From positions 124,001-188,000 of the forward strand of contig JACUUC010000001.1 in NCBI GenBank assembly GCA_014859445.1: a stretch of 64,000 nt of DNA. Direction: 5' to 3'. The stretch comes from Bacterioplanes sp. (GTDB taxonomy: Bacteria > Pseudomonadota > Gammaproteobacteria > Pseudomonadales > Oceanobacteraceae). Positions within the stretch are counted from its first letter, which is position 1, and each line of letters begins with the position of its first letter. Below are positions 21,497 through 31,110 of this stretch, in pieces. The notes under the pieces were generated by a model. That model saw only the letters and a program-made list of their open reading frames with translations. It was not told the DNA's origin and did not search any database. Both the position numbers and the translations under genes were made by a program.

Positions 21497-22338
21497 GCAA
21501 CAAGACTCCAACCCAACATCAACATGCTAAATGCAAACACCGGCACCGCAGCGGCCATACTGTCGATACGATCCAAAATACCACCATGCCCTGGTAACAA
21601 CGCCGAACTGTCTTTGATACCACGATGGCGCTTCATCATACTTTCTACGAGATCACCCAGCACAGAAATCACCATGGTAACCACAGTAATGACAATCAAT
21701 TTCCACGCATTGTCGAAAGTAACCGGACGAATCGCTTCGTGTACGTAAAGACCAAACACCAACGCCACCAATAACGCCGTCACCAAACCGCCCCAAAAAC
21801 CCGCCCAGGATTTACCGGGGCTGACTGACGGTGCTAATTTGCTGCGCCCCCAACGCTTACCCGAGAAATACGCTCCCGTATCCGCCCCCCAGATAACGAA
21901 CATCACATAAATGATTAATAAGCTGCTGTGTTCTTGCTGTTTAAGCTCAACAAAACCAACCCACATTGGAATTAATACACACAACCCCAACATGGCTCGA
22001 ATGGGTCTGGCATTCCATAATCGCGTACCACCGGGGTAGCGCCGCACCAAAGCAAAGGCGATGGCCCACCATAACGTACCAATCGCTAAAAAGTAGATAA
22101 CGAAACTGGGGTATGCGTGAAGAAATTGCGCACTGAAGAACAAACACACCGCGACAAAAAAAGCGTAAGCAATACGGCCGGTACTTTTTTCATAGCCCGC
22201 AATATTGGCCCATTCCCAAGCGCCAAGTGTGGCAATCAATCCAATAAATAACGCAAAGTAGGTTTGTTCTAAGAAAAATATGCCACCGATCATGATCGGT
22301 GCCAAAACCAAAGCAGTTAATACACGTTGCTTAAACAT
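21493..22338 (-). CDS. cdsA: Phosphatidate cytidylyltransferase
   Basis: CdsA makes CDP-diacylglycerol, precursor of all phospholipids. The 281-residue polytopic membrane protein has the family signature near its C-terminus ([18 protein letters not shown]...PGHGGILDR). The ATG at 22338 gives [14 protein letters not shown], which lines up with other CdsA starts and lies one base after the uppS stop. An ATG 12 bases further upstream (22350) is possible but has its purine run too close. Part of the conserved uppS-cdsA-dxr block. Confidence 0.96.
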   Translation of the reverse strand: MFKQRVLTALVLAPIMIGGIFFLEQTYFALFIGLIATLGAWEWANIAGYEKSTGRIAYAFFVAVCLFFSAQFLHAYPSFVIYFLAIGTLWWAIAFALVRRYPGGTRLWNARPIRAMLGLCVLIPMWVGFVELKQQEHSSLLIIYVMFVIWGADTGAYFSGKRWGRSKLAPSVSPGKSWAGFWGGLVTALLVALVFGLYVHEAIRPVTFDNAWKLIVITVVTMVISVLGDLVESMMKRHRGIKDSSALLPGHGGILDRIDSMAAAVPVFAFSMLMLGWSLVA

Positions 22339-22339
22339 G

Positions 22340-23098
22340 CTATTCAGCATCCTTTAGTTGCGCATCGGTCCGTCCAAAGCGGCGAGTTCGCTCGGCAAAG
22401 GCCGCTAATGCGTTTTGATATTCTTGCTGCTTAAAATCTGGCCAATAGGCATCAGAAAAATACAGCTCGGTGTATGCACTTTGCCACAACATAAAATTAC
22501 TGATGCGCTGCTCACCACCGGTTCTAATGAGCAAATCGGGAGCCGGAAACTGATGCAACCAGGTGTACTGATGAAAACGCTGTTCATCAATATCATCGAC
22601 CCGTAAGCGGCCAGCTTGCACATCCAGCGCAATGCGTTTTGCCGCAGAAGCAATGTCCCATTGGCCGCCATAGTTTGCCGCAACCGCCAATGTTAACCCG
22701 CTATTGTGCTCAGTAAGCTGTTGAGCCGCTTCGATGGCTTGCTGAATTTTTGGCGTAAAACGAGACAAATCGCCCATCACAATGAGGCGAATATTGTGCT
22801 CATGTAAGTGTTTGACTTGCCGTTGCAAGGCCGATAAAAACAGCTGCATGAGGGCGGAGACTTCCGCTTCAGGTCGTCGCCAATTTTCACTGCTGAAGGC
22901 AAACAGGGTCAACACCTCAACGCCTTGACGTGCAGACACTTCCACCACCGCACGCACAGCCTTAACCCCCGCCCTATGACCAGCAACGCCCGGCAAATGC
23001 CGCTGCTTGGCCCAACGATTGTTGCCATCCATAATAATGGCTACGTGTCGAGGTGTCTGGCCGTGCGCGGCCAGACAATCATTGATACTAGTCGACAT
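22340..23098 (-). CDS. uppS: Di-trans,poly-cis-undecaprenyl-diphosphate synthase
   Basis: UppS builds the C55 carrier lipid for peptidoglycan and O-antigen synthesis. The 252-residue cis-prenyltransferase has the IMDGNNRWAK motif (about residues 22-31; catalytic Asp), GHRAGVKAVR, FAFSSENW and the C-terminal LIRTGGEQRISNF substrate-binding segment. It lies 9 bases downstream of frr and is followed at once by cdsA. Confidence 0.97.
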   Translation of the reverse strand: MSTSINDCLAAHGQTPRHVAIIMDGNNRWAKQRHLPGVAGHRAGVKAVRAVVEVSARQGVEVLTLFAFSSENWRRPEAEVSALMQLFLSALQRQVKHLHEHNIRLIVMGDLSRFTPKIQQAIEAAQQLTEHNSGLTLAVAANYGGQWDIASAAKRIALDVQAGRLRVDDIDEQRFHQYTWLHQFPAPDLLIRTGGEQRISNFMLWQSAYTELYFSDAYWPDFKQQEYQNALAAFAERTRRFGRTDAQLKDAE

Positions 23099-23107
23099 GG
23101 GTCGAAA

Positions 23108-23665
23108 TTAAACCTGCATCAAGTCCTTTTCTTTATCCGCCAGCAAACTGTCTACTTGGCCAATAAACTTGTCGGTTAATTTCTGGATTTGATCTTCAGC
23201 GCCACGCTCTTCATCTTCCGAGATGGCTTTTTCCTTCAAAAGATCTTTGAGACTGGCATTGGCATCGCGGCGAATATTACGCACAGACACACGGCCTTTT
23301 TCTGCTTCAGCACGCGCCTGCTTGATAAACTGCTGACGAGTTTCTTCCGTCAATGCCGGCATGTGAACACGGATGGTATCACCTGACGTATTCGGGTTTA
23401 AACCAAGATCCGACTTCATGATGGCCTTTTCAATCTCAGGCACTAAATTCTTCTCCCAAGGATTGATACCCAAGGTACGCCCATCTTCCACAATAATATT
23501 CGCTACTTGTGCTAATGGGGTCGGTGAGCCGTAATAGTTCACCATGATCGAATCAAAAATATTGGGATTCGCACGACCGGTACGAACTCGCTTAAAGGCT
23601 TCTACTAACGCCGCGACACTTTTTGCCATGCGCTCTTCAGCGTCTTTTTGAATATCATTGATCAT
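23108..23665 (-). CDS. frr: Ribosome recycling factor
   Basis: RRF releases ribosomes from mRNA after termination together with EF-G. The 185-residue length is exactly that of the E. coli protein, with the hallmark [13 protein letters not shown] and the [15 protein letters not shown] and VRNIRRDAN segments of the three-helix bundle. The ATG at 23665 follows GAGGAACAACACG and gives [13 protein letters not shown]; an earlier in-frame start at 23680 would overlap pyrH and is not favoured. Confidence 0.97.
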   Translation of the reverse strand: MINDIQKDAEERMAKSVAALVEAFKRVRTGRANPNIFDSIMVNYYGSPTPLAQVANIIVEDGRTLGINPWEKNLVPEIEKAIMKSDLGLNPNTSGDTIRVHMPALTEETRQQFIKQARAEAEKGRVSVRNIRRDANASLKDLLKEKAISEDEERGAEDQIQKLTDKFIGQVDSLLADKEKDLMQV

Positions 23666-23676
23666 CGTGTTGTTCC

Positions 23677-24402
23677 TCAACTTACAATCAAAGTGCCGTC
23701 ATCACCGCCTGTTACCAAGCGCGCCAACACACCAGATTCATTCATATTATAAACTCGCAACGGCATATTATGGTCACGAGCCAGACAAATTGCGGTTAAA
23801 TCCATCACGCCCAATTGCTTCTCCAGCACCTCTTGGTACGTTAGCGTATCGTATTTTTCAGCGCTAGGATCTTTCTTAGGGTCTGCAGTATACACACCAT
23901 CGACGTTGGTGGCTTTCAAAACCACCTCAGCGTTAATCTCGATGCCGCGCAAACAGGCGGCCGAATCGGTTGTAAAGAATGGATTGCCAGTGCCAGCCGA
24001 AAAAATGACCACATCGCCGGCTTCTAACGCACGGATAGCGCTGCGCCGATCGTAATGATCAACAACACCACTCATTGGAATGGCCGACATGACACGCGTT
24101 GGCATATTGGCACGTTCCAGTGCATCACGCATGGCTAACGCGTTCATGACCGTTGCCAGCATGCCCATGTGATCACCAGCAACACGATCCAGACCCGCTT
24201 CGCTCAACGCTTTACCGCGGAACAAGTTACCGCCACCAATCACCAATCCAACCTGAACACCAATGCCACGTAACTGTGCAATTTCAAGCGCCATGCGGTC
24301 CAATACTTTAGGATCAATACCAAAATCCATATCGCCCATAAGGGCCTCACCGCTGAGTTTCAATAAGATGCGTTTGTATTTTGCACTTTTCAGATCGGCC
24401 AT
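23677..24402 (-). CDS. pyrH: Uridylate kinase
   Basis: PyrH phosphorylates UMP to UDP in pyrimidine nucleotide synthesis. The 241-residue amino-acid-kinase fold protein carries [14 protein letters not shown], the GGGNLFRG phosphate-binding loop and the [12 protein letters not shown] segment. The start at 24402 ([11 protein letters not shown]) has GGAG seven bases ahead; the apparent extension to 24414 includes that ribosome site and is not coding. Follows tsf and a hairpin at 24435-24456. Confidence 0.97.
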   Translation of the reverse strand: MADLKSAKYKRILLKLSGEALMGDMDFGIDPKVLDRMALEIAQLRGIGVQVGLVIGGGNLFRGKALSEAGLDRVAGDHMGMLATVMNALAMRDALERANMPTRVMSAIPMSGVVDHYDRRSAIRALEAGDVVIFSAGTGNPFFTTDSAACLRGIEINAEVVLKATNVDGVYTADPKKDPSAEKYDTLTYQEVLEKQLGVMDLTAICLARDHNMPLRVYNMNESGVLARLVTGGDDGTLIVS

Positions 24403-24434
24403 GATGATCTCCAAACAGGATGATTAAATACAAA

Positions 24435-24456
24435 TATGCCGGGCGAGCCCGGCATA
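24435..24456 (-). terminator. Hairpin between tsf and pyrH, weak terminator
   Basis: Arms at 24435-24443 and 24448-24456 (TATGCCGGG and its exact complement, loop CGAG). On the minus strand it is followed by a T-rich but interrupted stretch (TTTGTATTTAA). It may reduce read-through from rpsB-tsf into pyrH rather than stop it fully. Confidence 0.6.
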
Positions 24457-24491
24457 GTATTGGGTAATCGATAGACGACCACCCGGCTTGC

Positions 24492-25346
24492 TTAGCCCTT
24501 CAGCTGAGCAGCAACTTCTGCAGCAAAGTCGACTTTCTCAACTTCAATGCCTTCACCCACTTCTAAGCGCAAAAAAGAAATCACTTCTGCACCCGCAGAT
24601 TTGGCCAACTGAGCAATGGTTTGCTCTGGGTTTTTAACAAATGGCTGATCCAGTAAGCTGTTCTCTTTCAAGAACTTGCTGATACGGCCAACCATCATTT
24701 TTTCAACGATTTCATCTGGTTTACCAGCCATGTCAGGCTGTGCCTTGATGATTTCTTTTTCTTTAGCAACCACATCTTCTGGCATGTCTTCAGCGCGAAC
24801 AACGCGTGGATTAGAAGCCGTCACGTGCATGGCGATGTCTTTTGCCACTTCTTCGTTGCCACCTTTTAAAGCGACAACACACGCGATCTTACCGTTTGAG
24901 TGAACGTACGCACCGACGGTTTCTGCTTCAATCACAGCAGGACGACGAACCGTAATGTTCTCACCAATTTTTTGCACCAGCGCCATACGCGCTTCTTCCA
25001 GCTCGCCTTCCATCAGCTTAGCAACATCGGCTTCTTTGGTTGCTGCCAATTTCGCAACGACCGCATCAGCAAAGTTGTTGAAGTTGGAATCACCAGCGGC
25101 GAAATCCGTTTCTGAGTTAACTTCAACAACGACCGCAACACCACCATCAACAACGACACGAATCTTACCTTCAGCGGCAGTACGATCGGCTTTTTTGGCT
25201 GCTTTTAAGCCAGAATTTTTACGCAAATCATCGATTGCTTTTTCGATGTCACCATCATTTTCAGTCAGTGCTTTCTTGCACTCAAGCATACCTAAACCAG
25301 TACGCTCGCGCAGTTCTTTTACCAATGCTGCTGATACGCTCGCCAT
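24492..25346 (-). CDS. tsf: Elongation factor Ts
   Basis: EF-Ts is the nucleotide exchange factor of EF-Tu. The 284-residue protein begins with [23 protein letters not shown], the N-terminal UBA-like domain, followed by the VNSETDFAA motif (about residues 76-84) that contacts EF-Tu. The coding sequence uses mainly preferred codons. It follows rpsB after a strong terminator-like hairpin, the classic rpsB-tsf arrangement. Confidence 0.98.
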   Translation of the reverse strand: MASVSAALVKELRERTGLGMLECKKALTENDGDIEKAIDDLRKNSGLKAAKKADRTAAEGKIRVVVDGGVAVVVEVNSETDFAAGDSNFNNFADAVVAKLAATKEADVAKLMEGELEEARMALVQKIGENITVRRPAVIEAETVGAYVHSNGKIACVVALKGGNEEVAKDIAMHVTASNPRVVRAEDMPEDVVAKEKEIIKAQPDMAGKPDEIVEKMMVGRISKFLKENSLLDQPFVKNPEQTIAQLAKSAGAEVISFLRLEVGEGIEVEKVDFAAEVAAQLKG

Positions 25347-25515
25347 GTCCTAATCCTCTTCAAATTGTCAAATTCGGGCTTTCATTGAGCCATGACCACC
25401 TAAGCAATCATGCGCCCAGCTGTGAATGATCATGAGTACACGACGATACTCAAGATGTATTACAAAACAAGATGCATTCACACGATTGATTACTGCCTTG
25501 CAGCAATCGCTAATT

Positions 25516-25541
25516 CAAAAAAAGGGGGTTGCCCCCCTTTT
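25516..25541 (-). terminator. rpsB terminator/attenuator ahead of tsf
   Basis: On the minus strand, a stem AAAGGGGG/CCCCCTTT (25521-25528 with 25533-25540, loop 25529-25532) is followed by a run of eight T. It lies just past the rpsB stop and upstream of tsf, so tsf is transcribed by partial read-through, as known for rpsB-tsf in E. coli, or from a promoter in the 25347-25515 gap. Confidence 0.85.
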
Positions 25542-25552
25542 ATATCGTCAAC

Positions 25553-26296
25553 TTACTCGGCAGCGTCTTGCGCCGCTTCAGCAACTTCAACGAATTCACT
25601 TGGCGTTGCACCATTTTGCTGCTTGCCTTCCAAAACTGCATCAGCGATGGCTGACGCATAAATTTGGATTGCACGGATCGCATCGTCGTTACCAGGAATA
25701 ACGTAATCTACGCCATCTGGGTTTGAGTTGGTATCAACCACACCGATAACTGGGATACCCAATTTATTGGCTTCTTGAATGGCGATACGCTCATGATCAA
25801 CGTCGATCACGAACAACAAATCAGGCAAACCGCCCATTTCCTTGATACCACCGATAGAGCGCTCAAGCTTCTCCATCTCACGAGTACGCATCAACGCTTC
25901 TTTTTTAGTCAGCTGTTCAAACGTACCATCGGTTTGTTGGCCTTCAAGGTCACGCAAACGGCGGATCGATTGACGAATCGTTTTGTAGTTGGTCAGCATG
26001 CCGCCCAACCAGCGGTGTGCAACGAAGGGCATGCCCGCACGTTCCGCTTGTTCTTTCATGATTTTGCCCGCAGCGCGCTTAGTACCAACAAACATAACTT
26101 TGTTGTTTTTCGCAGCCATCGCTTCGACTAATTTCAACGCATCATTTAACGCAGGAACGGTGTGCTCAAGGTTGATGATGTGAATTTTGTTGCGCGCACC
26201 AAAAATGTACTTACCCATTTTAGGGTTCCAGTAACGAGTTTGGTGACCGAAGTGAACGCCTGCCTTCAGCAGGTCACGCATGCTTACTTGTGCCAT
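25553..26296 (-). CDS. rpsB: 30S ribosomal protein S2
   Basis: S2 binds at the back of the small subunit neck with S1. The 247-residue protein starts [21 protein letters not shown] and contains the signatures [14 protein letters not shown] and [22 protein letters not shown]. The C-terminal tail is acidic ([13 protein letters not shown]). A long leader with its own promoter lies upstream, consistent with S2 autoregulation of rpsB-tsf known in E. coli. Confidence 0.98.
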   Translation of the reverse strand: MAQVSMRDLLKAGVHFGHQTRYWNPKMGKYIFGARNKIHIINLEHTVPALNDALKLVEAMAAKNNKVMFVGTKRAAGKIMKEQAERAGMPFVAHRWLGGMLTNYKTIRQSIRRLRDLEGQQTDGTFEQLTKKEALMRTREMEKLERSIGGIKEMGGLPDLLFVIDVDHERIAIQEANKLGIPVIGVVDTNSNPDGVDYVIPGNDDAIRAIQIYASAIADAVLEGKQQNGATPSEFVEVAEAAQDAAE

Positions 26297-26440
26297 GATA
26301 TTTACCTTAAAATAATTGGGTTAGGCCTCCATACACCCACCTCACCGACCTTTGCGAGCAAAGGCACCCCGGATTGGCGTGTGGTGCATGTGTGTCATTA
26401 CCGAATGCGTTCTAACAGGAACACACCGGTTGCTTTTCGC
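26297..26440 (-). promoter_or_regulatory. rpsB mRNA leader, possible S2-binding control region
   Basis: About 140 bases of untranslated leader precede rpsB. A hairpin CCTTTG-CTCG-CAAAGG (26349-26364) is followed by a G-rich stretch (GGTGAGGTGGG) and a purine run ahead of the ATG. E. coli-type rpsB leaders are controlled by S2 itself, and this region has the right place and length. The specific fold was not verified. The stretch 26297-26602 has no protein gene: it holds this leader, the rpsB promoter, and the map promoter region. Confidence 0.5.
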
Positions 26441-26446
26441 GGCGGC

Positions 26447-26456
26447 TTTATACCAT
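26447..26456 (-). promoter_or_regulatory. Extended -10 promoter of rpsB
   Basis: Read on the minus strand the site is TGGTATAAA: a TATAAA -10 box with the TG of an extended -10 element. The -35 region 17 bases upstream is poor, as expected when an extended -10 is used. It places the transcript start about 140 bases ahead of rpsB. Confidence 0.5.
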
Positions 26457-26602
26457 TTCTACGCAATAAACGCTAGTCATGGAACAAGCCTGACCCAGAA
26501 CATGACAAAGCCGACAATTTGTTTCATGGCCAACGAATAGCGGTTTGCGCCTCGCCACTCACACAGTACAATGGTGTTTTGTTGATTAGGTATAGTGCGT
26601 TC

Positions 26603-27379
26603 ATGAGTGTCATCATTAAGACTGCCGACGAAATCGAAAAAATGCGTATTGCTGGCCGCTTAGCGGCGGAAGCGTTAGAAATGATAGGTGACTATGTCAA
26701 ACCTGGCATCAGTACCGGTGAACTCGATCGCATTTGTCACGAATACATTACTGTTCAACAGCAAGCTATCCCAGCGCCGCTTAATTATCATGGATTCCCT
26801 AAATCCATTTGCACCTCCATCAACCACGTTATTTGTCACGGCATTCCTAGCGACGAAAAACTGTTGAAAAAAGGTGACATCGTTAATATTGACATTACCG
26901 TGATTAAAGATGGGTATCACGGAGACACCAGTAAAATGTTCTATGTTGGTGAACCCTCACCAGCAGACAAGCGTTTAGTCGACGTCACACAACAATGTCT
27001 TTACCTGGCAATCGACATGGTCAAACCCGGTGCTCGACTCGGTGACATAGGCCATGCTATTCAGCAACATGCCGAGAAAAATCACTATTCTGTGGTGCGC
27101 GAATATTGTGGTCATGGCATCGGCCAAGTGTTTCATGAAGAACCACAAGTACTGCATTATGGCCGCCCCAACACCGGTCTGACGCTGCAGCCTGGTATGA
27201 TCTTCACCATTGAGCCAATGATCAATCAAGGAACACGCTTCAACAAATTACTGAACGATGGATGGACGGTAGTCACCAAAGACCGCAAACCATCGGCCCA
27301 ATGGGAACACACACTGTTGGTCACAGAAACGGGCGTCGATGTGTTGACACGTCGCCGTGAAGAGACGCAATTTTGGTGA
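26603..27379 (+). CDS. map: Methionine aminopeptidase, type I
   Basis: Map removes the initiator methionine from nascent proteins. The 258-residue protein contains the five metal ligands of the pita-bread fold: Asp in NIDITVIKDGYHGDTS (two), His in GHGIGQVFHEEP, Glu in FTIEPM and a C-terminal Glu in WEHTLLVT. The ATG at 26603 (MSVIIKTADEIEKMR) fits the family start; the longer open frame from 26519 is not supported. A TACAAT -10-like box sits at 26567-26572. Divergent from rpsB, as in E. coli, and followed by glnD after 7 bases. Confidence 0.96.
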   Translation: MSVIIKTADEIEKMRIAGRLAAEALEMIGDYVKPGISTGELDRICHEYITVQQQAIPAPLNYHGFPKSICTSINHVICHGIPSDEKLLKKGDIVNIDITVIKDGYHGDTSKMFYVGEPSPADKRLVDVTQQCLYLAIDMVKPGARLGDIGHAIQQHAEKNHYSVVREYCGHGIGQVFHEEPQVLHYGRPNTGLTLQPGMIFTIEPMINQGTRFNKLLNDGWTVVTKDRKPSAQWEHTLLVTETGVDVLTRRREETQFW

Positions 27380-27386
27380 TCCTGTC

Positions 27387-30086
27387 ATGACGGTCACTCA
27401 GGCAAGTCCAGAACTACCCAGCATCGATGCCAGCGAGTTACTCAAGGAACTGGCGCTTAAGCCGTCGCCATTAATGGTGATCAAGCCATTGCTGGCGCGT
27501 ATACAGGCCGAATCTCATCACTATTTTCGTGCCACACTCGATGCCACCACACTGATCCATCGACGTGCCAACATCATGGACACGCTGTTACAATGCCTGT
27601 GGCAACACCTACAATTGCCTCAACAGGGCTTTGCTCTCATTGCTGTAGGTGGTTACGGTCGAGGTCAACTGCATCCACATTCTGACATTGATCTTCTGCT
27701 GTTAGCGCAACAAGAAGAGCAGATTCATGTCAGCAGTGACCAACTTCAGTCATTCATTACGTTATTGTGGGATTTAAAGCTCGATATTGGGCACAGTGTC
27801 CGCACATTATCAGAGTGTGTGCAGGAAGCTGAAAAAGACCTAACCGTAATCACAAACCTGATGGAAAGTCGTTTACTGATTGGTGATACCGAACTGCACC
27901 AACAGTTATTAAGGCACACCGCGGCGGATAAAATTTGGCCAACGGCGCAGTTTTTTAATGCCAAGTGGGAAGAAATTCAACTCCGACATCGCAAACACAA
28001 AGACACGGAACACAACCTCGAACCCTGTGTAAAAAACTCCCGTGGTTCATTACGAGACATTCAAACCATCAGCTGGGTAACGATGCGTCATTTTGGCCAA
28101 GGAAGCCTTCAAGCGTTGGAAGACAACGGCTTCTTAACGCATTTCGAACATCAGCAGCTACGCAAAAGCGAGCACTTTTTATGGCAGGTTCGCTATGCCT
28201 TACACATGCTGGCTGGTCGAGAAGAAGACCGTTTACTGTTCGATTTACAGCGTGAAATTGCCAGGTTACTTGGCTTTGAAGACGATGGCAATCTGCTTGG
28301 GGTTGAGCAATTCATGTCACGTTTTTATCGCAAACAATTGGCCACAATGGAATTATGCGATCTACTACTGTTGCATTTTCATGACGATGTCATGCGCGCC
28401 GATGTTCGCCAAGTCATCGAACCCTTAAATCAGCATTTTGTTTTTTCTGATGGGTACTTAAAACTACTCACACACGACCTGTTCGCCCAAGATCCCAGCT
28501 GGCTATTACGTGTTTTCGTGATGATGGCGCAATACCCCAGCGCGAAAGGCATTCATGCGAATACCATTCGCGCATTGCGTGATCATCGACACCTAATCGA
28601 CGACCAATTTCGCAGCAATCGCCAGCACAACGAACTATTCATGCAACTGATGCGCAACAATTCATGCGTCGTGAGAGAACTCTCACGCATGATGCGCTAT
28701 GGCATCCTGGGACGCTATATTCCCGAGTTCGGGTCCATCATCGGCATGATGGAGCACGATCTGTATCACGTTTACACCGTCAACGAACACAGTATGCGCA
28801 TGGCGCGATTATTACGCCACTTTCGCTTTGCCGAACTTCGCGAGCAATACCCATTGGCGTCACGTTTGATTCATCGCGTGCCGAAAAAAGAAATACTGTA
28901 CCTGACCGCACTTCTGCACGACACCGGCAAAAGCCACGAAGGCGATCATTGCGCAAACAGCGAGGAAATTGCTGTTCAGTTTTGTCGGCAGCATAATTTA
29001 CGCCCAACCGATAGCCACTTAGTGGCTTGGCTTGTCGCCAATCACTTACTGATGTCCAATGCCGCGCAACGCTTAGATCTGAACAACCCTGAGGATATTC
29101 ATCAATTTGCGTTAGAAGTCGGTGATCAACAGCACCTTGATCATCTGTATTTGATTTCCGTGGCCGATGTCGTCACCACCAATCCCAAACTATGGACGCC
29201 TTGGCGTGCAGAGCAAATGAACGACCTGTACACCAATACGCTGGCCGCACTTCGGCGTGGACTGGGCAACCCGATGAATAAAGACGACGTCATTGACGAA
29301 ATCCAGCAGGAAGCGCTTGAACAATTACGCTTACAAGGTCTGACCGACGAGCAAATCTTAACGATTTGGGGAGAACCCGGGGACGACTATTTTTTACGCG
29401 AAGGTGCTGACAACATCATTTGGCATACCCTGATGATTCATGCGCACGGACAAAATCCTGCTCCGCTGATCGCTCTGCGTCAAACATCCAGCCATGAATT
29501 CGAAGGCGCAACGCAACTGTTCATTTTCATGAAAGATCAACCCAACTTATTTGCCATCACCACAGCAACACTGGATCAGCTCAATATCAATATTCAGGAC
29601 GCACGAATCATGACGTCCGAAAAAGAGCACAATGCCGTCGATACCTATATTATTCTCGATGAAGCCAACCGTCCAATTGACGACCCCAAACGCATCGAAC
29701 ACATACGCAGTACATTAGAGACCGCGTTATCTACGCCCTCTCAACGACCGAATATTATCCAGCGCAGAACCCCCAGGGCGCTGAAACAATTTCCGGTCGC
29801 AACCAAAGTAACCATCAGCAATGACCCTCTTATGCTGCGCACCATTGTCGAGGTCGTGGCAGCAGATCGTCCCGGTCTCTTAGCACGCGTTGGTGCCATT
29901 TTGTCGGATTTTAACGCGCAACTTCAGGGCGCTAAAATTTTGACGGAAGGTGAGCGCGTATCGGATATCTTTTTCATTGTCGACGAAGATGGCAACCCAT
30001 TCTCCGACGCGCAGATTTGTCAGCGGTTATGTACCGCCATCACGCAAGGCTTAGACGAACAAATCGAAGCTCAATCGGCCGTTTAA
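27387..30086 (+). CDS. glnD: Bifunctional uridylyltransferase/uridylyl-removing enzyme (PII regulator)
   Basis: GlnD senses glutamine and adds or removes UMP on the PII proteins GlnB/GlnK, setting nitrogen assimilation. The 899-residue protein shows the nucleotidyltransferase motif GGYGRGQLHPHSDIDLL (about residues 85-101), a central HD domain with LLHDTGKSHEGDH (about 510), and two C-terminal ACT domains (about 700-780 and 810-890) that bind glutamine. The GTG at 27357 overlaps map, but the ATG at 27387 preceded by GGTGAT is preferred. The dapD gene that follows in E. coli is absent here. Confidence 0.96.
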   Translation: MTVTQASPELPSIDASELLKELALKPSPLMVIKPLLARIQAESHHYFRATLDATTLIHRRANIMDTLLQCLWQHLQLPQQGFALIAVGGYGRGQLHPHSDIDLLLLAQQEEQIHVSSDQLQSFITLLWDLKLDIGHSVRTLSECVQEAEKDLTVITNLMESRLLIGDTELHQQLLRHTAADKIWPTAQFFNAKWEEIQLRHRKHKDTEHNLEPCVKNSRGSLRDIQTISWVTMRHFGQGSLQALEDNGFLTHFEHQQLRKSEHFLWQVRYALHMLAGREEDRLLFDLQREIARLLGFEDDGNLLGVEQFMSRFYRKQLATMELCDLLLLHFHDDVMRADVRQVIEPLNQHFVFSDGYLKLLTHDLFAQDPSWLLRVFVMMAQYPSAKGIHANTIRALRDHRHLIDDQFRSNRQHNELFMQLMRNNSCVVRELSRMMRYGILGRYIPEFGSIIGMMEHDLYHVYTVNEHSMRMARLLRHFRFAELREQYPLASRLIHRVPKKEILYLTALLHDTGKSHEGDHCANSEEIAVQFCRQHNLRPTDSHLVAWLVANHLLMSNAAQRLDLNNPEDIHQFALEVGDQQHLDHLYLISVADVVTTNPKLWTPWRAEQMNDLYTNTLAALRRGLGNPMNKDDVIDEIQQEALEQLRLQGLTDEQILTIWGEPGDDYFLREGADNIIWHTLMIHAHGQNPAPLIALRQTSSHEFEGATQLFIFMKDQPNLFAITTATLDQLNINIQDARIMTSEKEHNAVDTYIILDEANRPIDDPKRIEHIRSTLETALSTPSQRPNIIQRRTPRALKQFPVATKVTISNDPLMLRTIVEVVAADRPGLLARVGAILSDFNAQLQGAKILTEGERVSDIFFIVDEDGNPFSDAQICQRLCTAITQGLDEQIEAQSAV

Positions 30087-30089
30087 TCT

Positions 30090-30118
30090 AAAAAATCGAA
30101 TGTTTCACGCGATTTTTT
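30090..30118 (+). terminator. Probable glnD terminator
   Basis: An A-rich arm AAAAAATCG (30090-30098) can pair with CGATTTTTT (30110-30118), loop 11 bases, ending in a run of six T just after the glnD stop. The stem is mostly A-U, so it may be weak. Confidence 0.45.
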
Positions 30119-30184
30119 CCGCTCATCACAACACAAAAAGCAAGGTACAGTAAGGTCAATTTGAACAGACAAGGTATTGTCACT

Positions 30185-31021
30185 ATGACCCCCATTAAAC
30201 ACATGATTGCTAGTCGGCCAAGCTCCGATGGCGACGGTGTCAAAATCAAACGTCTTTCGTTATTCAATCAGCAGCTCACCGATCCATTTCTCATGTTGGA
30301 TGAACTGGGCTCCGATAATCCAAACGATTACATCGGGGGCTTTCCGCCTCACCCGCACCGCGGCATGGAGACATTAACCTATTTGCGTCATGGTAGCCTG
30401 ACTCACAAAGACCACCTAGGCAACACTGGCTTGATCAACAGCGGCGGTGTGCAATGGATGTCTGCGGGTAAAGGCATCATTCATAGCGAGATGCCCGCGC
30501 GTGAACTCGATCGACTGCATGGCTTTCAACTCTGGATAAACCTGCCCGCCGCCGAAAAGATGTCAGCCCCGCAGTATCGTGACGTTCCGATGGAAGAAGT
30601 CGTACACGTTCAATTAGAAAACGGTACGCAGTTGCATGTCATTGCTGGTGATTGGCAGATTGATGGCATTGAACATTCAGGGCCATTGTCCACACTGGCA
30701 GCCAATGCGCACTACCTAGACATTGAATTACCCGCTGGAGCCGAGCTGACTCTGCCAGTGAAACGCGATCACCAAGTCATGGCCTACGTCTACGAAGGAC
30801 AATTACTGACGCAACCCACCAGCCATGCTGGGCATTTATTGATTTTTGATCATCAGGGCGAGGTGCAACTAAAGGCCGAGCAAGATTCTTCTATCTTGCT
30901 ACTGACTGGACGGCCGCTGCGAGAACCCGTCGTTCACTACGGTCCCTTTGTCATGAACTCCGTCGAGCAAATTGAACAAGCGATTCAAGATTACAATGCC
31001 GGCCGATTTGGTCAGTTATAG
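30185..31021 (+). CDS. Pirin family protein
   Basis: A 278-residue bicupin protein. The pirin N-terminal metal-binding block is intact: PPHPHRGMETLTYL and the following HKDHLGN, GVQWMSAGKGIIHSE (His, His, His, Glu ligands). Bacterial pirins include quercetin-degrading dioxygenases and regulators of pyruvate dehydrogenase, so the substrate is uncertain. The ATG at 30185 has AAGG nine bases ahead; a TTG at 30161 is less likely. Single gene. Confidence 0.88.
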   Translation: MTPIKHMIASRPSSDGDGVKIKRLSLFNQQLTDPFLMLDELGSDNPNDYIGGFPPHPHRGMETLTYLRHGSLTHKDHLGNTGLINSGGVQWMSAGKGIIHSEMPARELDRLHGFQLWINLPAAEKMSAPQYRDVPMEEVVHVQLENGTQLHVIAGDWQIDGIEHSGPLSTLAANAHYLDIELPAGAELTLPVKRDHQVMAYVYEGQLLTQPTSHAGHLLIFDHQGEVQLKAEQDSSILLLTGRPLREPVVHYGPFVMNSVEQIEQAIQDYNAGRFGQL

Positions 31022-31069
31022 CACTACCGCTCAGTACGTCGCGTTATTCATTGCACCCTAGCAAGAACC

Positions 31070-31100
31070 GCCAAACGCACTCAGGATGAGTGTGTTTGGC
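31070..31100. terminator. Hairpin between convergent pirin and helicase genes
   Basis: A 14-bp inverted repeat (31070-31083 with 31087-31100, one G-U pair on one strand, loop GGA). It lies between two convergent genes. No T-run follows on either strand, so the terminator role is inferred from position and stem strength. Confidence 0.5.
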
Positions 31101-31110
31101 TCACAAACAA

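Noticed and set aside
26591-26603. TATAGT just ahead of the map start, suggesting a leaderless mRNA
   Set aside because: The matching -35 is very poor, and a better -10 (TACAAT at 26567-26572) gives a normal leader of about 24 bases.
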